Positions 1 to 4,369 of a DNA stretch of 5,703 nt are shown here, piece after piece. Source of the DNA: Oscillospiraceae bacterium. GTDB taxonomy: Bacteria; Bacillota; Clostridia; Oscillospirales; Oscillospiraceae. The translations under genes were made by a program, and so were the position numbers. Numbering within the stretch: position 1 is the first letter of the stretch; each line of letters begins with the position of its first letter. The notes beneath the pieces were generated by a model, which was not told where the DNA came from, made no database searches, and saw nothing but the letters and a program-made list of their open reading frames with translations. The stretch is from the NCBI GenBank assembly GCA_020866945.1, contig JAJBVW010000137.1, positions 2,711 through 8,413 on the forward strand. The letters run 5' to 3'.

Positions 1-1128
1 TTCTATACACGGCTCCAGAACCCCACCAACGACCATGTGGCCGCAAAAATTGCCGCCCTGGAGGGCGGCACCGCCGGTATGCTGACCTCCTCCGGCCAGG
101 CGGCCAACTTCTTCGCCATGTTCAATATTGCGGGCTGCGGGGATCATATCGTATCCTCCTCCAGCATATACGGCGGCACCTTCAACCTGATGGCCGTCAC
201 CATGGCAAAGATGGGCATTGAAACCACCTTTGTGGCCCCGGACTGCACGGAGGAGGAGCTGAACGCCGCTTTCCGGCCCAACACCAAATGCGTCTTTGGG
301 GAGACCATCGCAAACCCGGCCCTGACTGTGCTGGACATCGAGCGCTTCGCCAAGGCCGCACATGACCATGGCGTGCCTCTCATTGTAGACAACACCTTCC
401 CCACCCCGGTGAACTGCCGCCCGATCCAGTGGGGCGCGGACATTGTGACCCACTCCACCACCAAATATATGGACGGCCACGGCGTTGCGGTGGGCGGGGC
501 CATTGTGGACTCCGGCAACTTCGACTGGATGGCCCACGCGGAAAAATTCCCCGGTCTCTGCACCCCGGACGACAGCTATCACGGCATTACCTACGCGGAA
601 AAATTCGGCCAGGGGGGCGCGTTCATCACCAAATGCACCGCCCAGCTCATGCGGGACTTCGGGGCCATCCAGTCCCCGCAGAACGCCTTTTATCTGAATA
701 TGGGGCTGGAGAGCCTTCACGTCCGCATGGCCCGGCACTGCGAAAACGGTCAGGCCGTGGCGGAATACCTGGCCGCACATCCCAAGGTAGCGCGGGTCAT
801 ATACTGCGGTCTGCCTGACGACCCCTATTATCCCCTGGCCCAGAAGTATCTGCCGAACGGCTCCTGCGGCGTGGTGTCCTTTGAGCTGAAGGGCGGGCGG
901 GACGCCGCCAGCGCCTTTATGCGCTCCCTGCGCCTGGCCGCCATCGAGACCCATGTGGCCGACGCCCGCACCTGCTGCCTGAACCCCGCCAGCTCCACCC
1001 ACCGCCAGATGACAGACGAGCAGCTCCAGGCAGCCGGAATCCCGGCGGGGCTGGTGCGCCTGTCCTGCGGCCTGGAGGACAAGCGGGATTTGATAGACGA
1101 TATAGCCAGCGCCCTGGAGGTCGTGTAA
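1..1128 (+). CDS. metY: O-acetylhomoserine sulfhydrylase (aminocarboxypropyltransferase), 5'-partial
   Basis: This is a PLP-dependent Cys/Met-metabolism enzyme that joins O-acetylhomoserine with sulfide to give homocysteine and acetate in the cytoplasm. The frame is open from base 1 and shows 375 residues. Family members have about 425-430, so roughly the first 50 are off the left edge. The visible part begins FYTRLQNPTND, the family's Tyr/Arg phosphate-binding segment (Tyr2, Arg4). It continues with TSSGQAAN, VDNTFPTP (Asp130, expected to contact the PLP ring nitrogen) and HSTTKYMDGHG, whose Lys155 (codon 463-465) is the expected Schiff-base lysine. The C-terminal half carries THVADARTCCLNPASSTHRQM and RLSCGLED, typical of MetY rather than of MetB or MetC. 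An in-frame GTG at 37 is not the start, because conserved family sequence precedes it. The stop is one base before metA, so the two are almost certainly co-transcribed. A sulfhydrylase is favoured by this neighbour, although cystathionine gamma-synthase-like activity cannot be excluded from sequence. Confidence 0.95.
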   Translation, partial: FYTRLQNPTNDHVAAKIAALEGGTAGMLTSSGQAANFFAMFNIAGCGDHIVSSSSIYGGTFNLMAVTMAKMGIETTFVAPDCTEEELNAAFRPNTKCVFGETIANPALTVLDIERFAKAAHDHGVPLIVDNTFPTPVNCRPIQWGADIVTHSTTKYMDGHGVAVGGAIVDSGNFDWMAHAEKFPGLCTPDDSYHGITYAEKFGQGGAFITKCTAQLMRDFGAIQSPQNAFYLNMGLESLHVRMARHCENGQAVAEYLAAHPKVARVIYCGLPDDPYYPLAQKYLPNGSCGVVSFELKGGRDAASAFMRSLRLAAIETHVADARTCCLNPASSTHRQMTDEQLQAAGIPAGLVRLSCGLEDKRDLIDDIASALEVV

Positions 1129-1129
1129 A

Positions 1130-2071
1130 ATGCCCATCAAGATACCAAGCCGTCTCCCTGCCACCGACGTTCTGACCCAGGAAAACATCTTCGTCATGAC
1201 AGAGACCAGGGCCGTCAGCCAGGATATACGGCCCCTGCAAATCCTGCTTTTGAACCTGATGCCGGACAAAATCACCACAGAGACCCAGCTTGCCCGGGTG
1301 CTGGGGAACACCCCCCTGCAAATTGAAATGGAGCTGCTGGCTCCCTCGGGCCACGTCTCCAAAAACACGTCAGAGGAGCATATGCTGGCCTTTTACAAGA
1401 CCTTTGACCAGGTGTCCCACCGCTATTTCGACGGGCTTGTCATCACCGGCGCGCCGGTGGAGCTGATGCCCTTCGAGGAGGTGGACTACTGGCCGGAGCT
1501 GTGCGAAATCATGGAGTGGTCAAAGACCCACGTCCACTCCACCCTTCACATCTGCTGGGGTGCGCAGGCGGCGCTGTACTACCACTACGGCATACCCAAG
1601 CGGACGCTGGACAAAAAGCTCTTCGGCGTATTCCAGCACACGGTCGAGGAGCCGAACTATATCCTCTTTCGCGGCTTTGACGACCATTTCCTTGTCCCCC
1701 ACTCCCGGAACACCACCACCGACCGGGCGGACATTGAGGCCGTCCCGGAACTGAAAATCCTGGCCGCCTCCCCGGAGGCCGGGGTATACGCGGTCAAAAC
1801 TGACCGCTGCCGCCAGGTGTTTCTCATGGGCCATGCGGAATATGACCGGGACACCCTGAAGCGGGAGTATCTCCGGGACGTAGCCGCCGGGAAGCCTATC
1901 GACCTGCCGAAAAACTATTTTCCCAATGACGACATCACCCGCGACCCGGTAGTGACATGGCGCTCCTGCGCCCATCTGCTGTATGGCAACTGGCTGAACT
2001 ACTGCGTCTACCAGACCGTCCCCTACGACATCCGGGATATTGAACACGGCGTCCGCACAGAGGATATATAA
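1130..2071 (+). CDS. metA: Homoserine O-acetyltransferase, MetA (HTS) family
   Basis: It acylates homoserine, the first committed step of methionine synthesis. The 313 residues are full length for the MetA/HTS family. Seen directly: LHICWGAQAALYYHYGIPK with the expected nucleophile Cys142, and GHAEYD with His235 and Glu237, which complete the family's catalytic set at the same positions as in characterised members. GAPVELMPFEEVDYWPE places a glutamate at 111. In this family Glu111 goes with acetyl-CoA and Gly111 with succinyl-CoA, so I infer that the product is O-acetylhomoserine, the substrate of the upstream MetY. The start ATG lies one base after the metY stop. A GGAGG at 1116-1120, inside the end of metY, gives a 9-base spacing, so translation may be coupled. 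No promoter is visible between the genes. Annotation pipelines often name this family homoserine O-succinyltransferase, and residue 111 argues against that here. Confidence 0.95.
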   Translation: MPIKIPSRLPATDVLTQENIFVMTETRAVSQDIRPLQILLLNLMPDKITTETQLARVLGNTPLQIEMELLAPSGHVSKNTSEEHMLAFYKTFDQVSHRYFDGLVITGAPVELMPFEEVDYWPELCEIMEWSKTHVHSTLHICWGAQAALYYHYGIPKRTLDKKLFGVFQHTVEEPNYILFRGFDDHFLVPHSRNTTTDRADIEAVPELKILAASPEAGVYAVKTDRCRQVFLMGHAEYDRDTLKREYLRDVAAGKPIDLPKNYFPNDDITRDPVVTWRSCAHLLYGNWLNYCVYQTVPYDIRDIEHGVRTEDI

Positions 2072-2073
2072 AT

Positions 2074-2985
2074 ATGGAGCCGATTCTTGTCATTATGGCC
2101 GCCGGGATGGGCAGTCGCTTTGGGGGACTGAAGCAGATGACCCCCGTTGACCAGACGGGGCAGGTGATTTTGGACTATTCCGTCTACGACGCGGTGCGGG
2201 CCGGATTTCAAAAGGTGATATGCGTCATCAAGAAGGAGATCGAGGCGGATTTCCGCGCCCAGGTCGGAGACCGCATGGCCTCCCGGTGCGACCTGCATTA
2301 CGCCTTCCAGGCCCTGGACGATTTGCCGGAGGGCTATACCGTCCCTTCAACCCGGCAAAAGCCCTGGGGTACCGCCCACGCGGTATGGGCGGCCCGGCAG
2401 GAGATAGACGGCCCCTTCGCCGTCATCAACGCGGACGATTTCTATGGCCGGGGCGCGTTCACAGCTCTCTATGATTTCCTCTCCCAGCCGGGAGATGAGC
2501 ACACGCACGGTCTGGTGGCCTATCGGCTGAAAAACACCCTGACGGAAAACGGCACCGTGGCCCGGGGGATATGCACGGCGGATGAGCAGGGCCAGCTTCT
2601 CACCGTGACGGAGCTGACCGCCATCCGCGGCCCGGCGTCCAGCCCCGCCTATACGGACGACGGCGGCGAGACCTGGACAGCCCTTGACCCGGAGGCTCCC
2701 GTCAGCCTGAACACCTGGGCCTTCCGGGAGAGCTTTCTGAACGCCATCGGGGCGCATCTCACGGAATTTCTGGAAAAGGATATGCCAGCAAACCCGGAAA
2801 AGGCGGAGTTTTTCCTCCCCGGCGTCGTAAACGCCCGCCTCGCCGCCGGAACAGACCAGGTAAGGATCCTCCCCACCGACGAGGTATGGCACGGCGTGAC
2901 GTATCGCGCCGACCTCCCCGCCCTGCAGGCCGCCCTGCGCGAAATGCAGGAGCGCGGCATCTATCCGAAGCAGCTCTGGCAATGA
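2074..2985 (+). CDS. Sugar-phosphate nucleotidyltransferase-like protein
   Basis: A 303-residue protein with the Rossmann-like nucleotidyltransferase (NTP_transferase) fold, predicted to transfer a nucleotidyl group from an NTP to a phosphorylated substrate. Seen directly: the N-terminal strand and loop VIMAAGMGSRFGGLKQ (residues 7-21), the G-x-G-x-R...K signature that binds NTP phosphates. KPWGTAHAVWAA (96-107) follows, in the region that contacts the nucleotide base and substrate. INADDFYG (118-125) contains the metal-binding aspartates. VSLNTWAF (210-217) and a C-terminal WHGVTYRADLPAL close the catalytic domain. There is no added left-handed beta-helix or acyltransferase domain, so it is a single-domain enzyme. 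The substrate cannot be told from sequence: hexose-1-phosphate or an alcohol phosphate such as phosphocholine are both possible. It starts two bases after metA, with AGAGGA at 2059-2064 inside metA giving 9-base spacing, so it sits in the methionine operon without an evident methionine role. Confidence 0.85.
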   Translation: MEPILVIMAAGMGSRFGGLKQMTPVDQTGQVILDYSVYDAVRAGFQKVICVIKKEIEADFRAQVGDRMASRCDLHYAFQALDDLPEGYTVPSTRQKPWGTAHAVWAARQEIDGPFAVINADDFYGRGAFTALYDFLSQPGDEHTHGLVAYRLKNTLTENGTVARGICTADEQGQLLTVTELTAIRGPASSPAYTDDGGETWTALDPEAPVSLNTWAFRESFLNAIGAHLTEFLEKDMPANPEKAEFFLPGVVNARLAAGTDQVRILPTDEVWHGVTYRADLPALQAALREMQERGIYPKQLWQ

Positions 2986-2992
2986 AACACGG

Positions 2993-3032
2993 GGCGCTGA
3001 TGGAGGCGAAGCATTACGCCTCCATCAGCGCC
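2993..3032. terminator. Perfect 16-bp inverted repeat at the meeting point of two convergent genes; probable bidirectional terminator
   Basis: The left arm GGCGCTGATGGAGGCG (2993-3008) and the right arm CGCCTCCATCAGCGCC (3017-3032) are exact reverse complements, with an 8-base loop at 3009-3016. The hairpin lies between the nucleotidyltransferase stop (2985) and the end of hslO. The right arm is the final coding stretch of hslO, and the hslO TAA sits in the loop. Neither direction has a real T-run after the stem (TGAATATCC on +, CCGTGTTTC on -). The terminator role is therefore inferred from position and stem strength, not from a complete intrinsic signature. Confidence 0.6.
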
Positions 3033-3883
3033 TGAATATCCTCCGGGGTGAAAACATATTGCTCCCCGCAGAAATCGCAGCGGATTTCCGTGTCCTGGCC
3101 CTGGCTTATCATGTCCTCCAGCTCGGCACGGTCTACGCAGGAGAGAACCTCCGCCAGCCGCTCCCGGCTGCATCCGCAGCGATAAGCGATTGGTTCCCGG
3201 CTGACGATATGATAGTCCAGCCCCTTCAGAACCTGGGCAAACACCGTTTCCGCCCCGTCCTCGTCCAGGATGGTGGTCAGCTGATCCATCATGAAAATAT
3301 TTTCCTCCAGCAGGTCGATGAGCTTTTCATCCGCGCCGGGCATCAGCTGCACGATAAACCCGCCGGCCGCCCTGATGGACGTATCTCTGTCCACCAGCAC
3401 GCCCAGGCCGCAGGCGGATGGCACCTGCTCGCTCTCCAGCAGATAGGCAGTGAGATCCTCCGCAATCTCCCCGCTGGCCAGGGCGGTGGAGCCGACATAC
3501 GGCTCCCGCAGACCGATGTCCCGGCTGACGGTGAGCATTCCGTCCCGGCCCACCGCGCCGCCCACATCCAGCTTTCCATCGGCCCGCAGGGGCAGGCTGA
3601 CGGCGGGATTGTCCATATACCAGCGGACATTCCCCTGGCTGTCTGAGAAGGACATGACCGTTACGGCGGGGCCGACGCCGCTCACGCGGACGGTAACGCT
3701 GCCGTTATCCTCCTTCATCATGTTCCCCAAAAGGGATGCGGCGCACAGCGTCCGGCCCAGAACGGCTGCCGCCGTGGGCGTGCAGTTATGAATCTCTCTG
3801 GCCCGCTGCACCGTGTCTCTCGCGTCGATGACCGACATTTTTATAAAATCCTCTCCGGCTGTCGCCCGGATGATCCTGTCCAT
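3014..3883 (-). CDS. hslO: Hsp33 redox-regulated molecular chaperone
   Basis: A cytoplasmic holdase chaperone that is kept inactive by zinc bound to four reduced cysteines. Oxidation releases the zinc, unfolds the C-terminal part and exposes the substrate-binding surface, protecting proteins during oxidative stress. The 289 residues match the family's usual length of about 290. The N-terminus MDRIIRATAGEDF and the G-rich core (GNVRWYMDNPAV; the DVGGAVGRDGMLTV region; GFIVQLMPGA) are typical. The redox switch is intact: CGC (Cys236, Cys238) followed by CDFC (Cys269, Cys272), the C-x-C...C-x-x-C pattern. I chose the ATG at 3881-3883 rather than the GTG nine bases upstream. That GTG lies inside the ribosome binding site GAGGTG, and Hsp33 proteins normally begin near MD-x-x-x-RA. 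The gene converges with the nucleotidyltransferase and diverges from the ferredoxin gene. A near-consensus sigma-A-type promoter lies just upstream. Confidence 0.96.
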   Translation of the reverse strand: MDRIIRATAGEDFIKMSVIDARDTVQRAREIHNCTPTAAAVLGRTLCAASLLGNMMKEDNGSVTVRVSGVGPAVTVMSFSDSQGNVRWYMDNPAVSLPLRADGKLDVGGAVGRDGMLTVSRDIGLREPYVGSTALASGEIAEDLTAYLLESEQVPSACGLGVLVDRDTSIRAAGGFIVQLMPGADEKLIDLLEENIFMMDQLTTILDEDGAETVFAQVLKGLDYHIVSREPIAYRCGCSRERLAEVLSCVDRAELEDMISQGQDTEIRCDFCGEQYVFTPEDIQALMEA

Positions 3884-3889
3884 ACGAAG

Positions 3890-3895
3890 CACCTC
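3890..3895 (-). promoter_or_regulatory. Ribosome binding site of hslO, decides the start
   Basis: On the - strand this reads GAGGTG, a six-base match to the 16S anti-Shine-Dalgarno sequence, six bases before the ATG at 3883. The alternative in-frame GTG start (3890-3892) is the last three bases of this site and would have no suitable site of its own, so the ATG is preferred. Confidence 0.8.
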
Positions 3896-3919
3896 TCACA
3901 TATAGCTTTTCAACACAAT

Positions 3920-3948
3920 ATTCTATCGCCTGCGTCAGCAGTTGTCAA
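3920..3948 (-). promoter_or_regulatory. Predicted sigma-A-type promoter of hslO
   Basis: Read on the - strand, a perfect -35 box TTGACA (3943-3948) is followed by a 17-base spacer and the -10 box TAGAAT (3920-3925), one mismatch from TATAAT. A transcript would begin near 3913, giving a leader of about 30 bases before the hslO ATG, with the ribosome binding site in between. The fit of box sequences, spacing and gene start together makes this convincing, though it rests on sequence alone. No CtsR- or HrcA-type operator was noticed around it. Confidence 0.75.
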
Positions 3949-3980
3949 ACCCGATTTCCCCGTGCGACACCCATATTAAA

Positions 3981-3987
3981 AAGGAGG
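3981..3987 (+). promoter_or_regulatory. Ribosome binding site of the ferredoxin-like gene, decides the start
   Basis: AAGGAGG lies eight bases before the ATG at 3996. The frame is open further upstream to a TTG at 3942, but nothing resembling a ribosome binding site precedes that codon and the extension contains no family sequence. The ATG is therefore taken as the start. I could not find a convincing + strand promoter for this gene in the 112-base gap. Confidence 0.85.
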
Positions 3988-3995
3988 CGTCCCTC

Positions 3996-4187
3996 ATGGC
4001 CCCGTCTTCCCCGTTTTATTATATCACCGACCGCTGCGTCGCCTGCGGCACCTGCACCCGCGTATGCCGGGAGGGCTGCATATCCGGCGGCGCGCCGCCC
4101 TTCATCATTCGCCAGGCCTATTGCACCCGCTGCGGCCTGTGCGCCGAAAAATGCCCCATGAAGGCCATCGTCCGGCGGGAGGAATAA
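3996..4187 (+). CDS. Small 2[4Fe-4S] ferredoxin-like protein
   Basis: A 63-residue protein with two four-cysteine clusters, predicted to bind two [4Fe-4S] centres and carry electrons in the cytoplasm. Its partner is unknown. Cluster I is CVACGTCTRVC (Cys14, 17, 20, 24) and cluster II is CTRCGLCAEKCP (Cys43, 46, 49, 53), both C-x2-C-x2-C-x3-C. After cluster I the usual proline is replaced by arginine (CREGCI), and an additional cysteine, Cys28, follows. The linker GGAPPFIIRQAYC resembles the one in small clostridial 4Fe-4S proteins and C-terminal ferredoxin domains that carry a G-x-P-(Y/F)-(V/I)-I-x-Q segment. The length is close to classical clostridial ferredoxins (about 55-60 residues). The gene is divergent from hslO and convergent with the surface protein gene, so it appears monocistronic. 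It could serve an enzyme encoded elsewhere, and nothing here identifies one. Confidence 0.88.
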   Translation: MAPSSPFYYITDRCVACGTCTRVCREGCISGGAPPFIIRQAYCTRCGLCAEKCPMKAIVRREE

Positions 4188-4203
4188 GACAAACACAGAC
4201 TGG

Positions 4204-4233
4204 AAAGGGCGGCTCCTCCGGGAGCCGCCCTTT
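4204..4233. terminator. GC-rich 13-bp hairpin with UNCG tetraloop, shared terminator of two convergent genes
   Basis: AAAGGGCGGCTCC (4204-4216) and GGAGCCGCCCTTT (4221-4233) are exact reverse complements around the loop TCCG. On the + strand RNA this is a C(UCCG)G loop of the very stable UNCG class. The A/T ends of the stem give a short run of three T on either strand after the ten-pair GC core, so it can act in both directions. It begins 16 bases after the ferredoxin-like stop and ends 22 bases before the stop of the - strand surface protein gene. Confidence 0.82.
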
Positions 4234-4255
4234 CGCTGCGTTGGAAGTCCGGCGT

Positions 4256-4369
4256 TTACCGTCTGGACTTTTTCTTTTTCATGACGGCTATGGCGGTCAG
4301 GCCGCAGCCGGTGATGGCCAGCAGCGCCAGCCACAGGGCCGGGGCCATATCGTCCCCGGTTGCCGGGGA
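4256..4369 (-). other. C-terminal sortase sorting signal (SPATG motif, membrane segment, basic tail)
   Basis: The motif SPATG is encoded at 4355-4369. It is followed by GDDM, a hydrophobic stretch encoded at about 4283-4345 (PALWLALLAITGCGLTAIAV) and the basic tail MKKKKSRR. This is the classical three-part arrangement, with Ser in place of the Leu of LPxTG. A (S/P/N)PxTG motif is known from the clostridial class B sortase of Clostridioides difficile, so a similar sortase is expected in this genome. No sortase gene is present in the window. Cleavage would be between Thr and Gly. Confidence 0.85.

Noticed and set aside
37..1128. GTG at 37 as the start of the first gene
   Set aside because: The frame is open to base 1 and the twelve codons before it encode FYTRLQNPTNDH, conserved MetY sequence. 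The gene simply runs off the left edge.
1..1130. SAM riboswitch or T-box controlling the methionine genes
   Set aside because: Such a leader would lie upstream of metY, outside the window. The metY-metA junction is only one base.
1520..2982. Long - strand frames opposite metA (1520-2047) and the nucleotidyltransferase (2347-2982)
   Set aside because: Both are antisense to clearly recognised genes, have no family motifs, and are expected by chance at this base composition.
2972..3040. Insertion sequence end or site-specific recombination site at the inverted repeat
   Set aside because: The arms are separated by only 8 bases, one arm is hslO coding sequence, and there is no transposase or target duplication nearby. 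A transcript hairpin explains it better.
3059..3646. 195-residue + strand open frame opposite hslO
   Set aside because: It is a shadow of the hslO coding strand in GC-rich DNA, with no ribosome binding site and no recognisable motif. Hsp33 on the other strand is unmistakable.
3942..3995. Longer ferredoxin-like frame starting at TTG 3942
   Set aside because: There is no ribosome binding site before the TTG and the codons overlap the hslO promoter. AAGGAGG is positioned exactly for the ATG at 3996.
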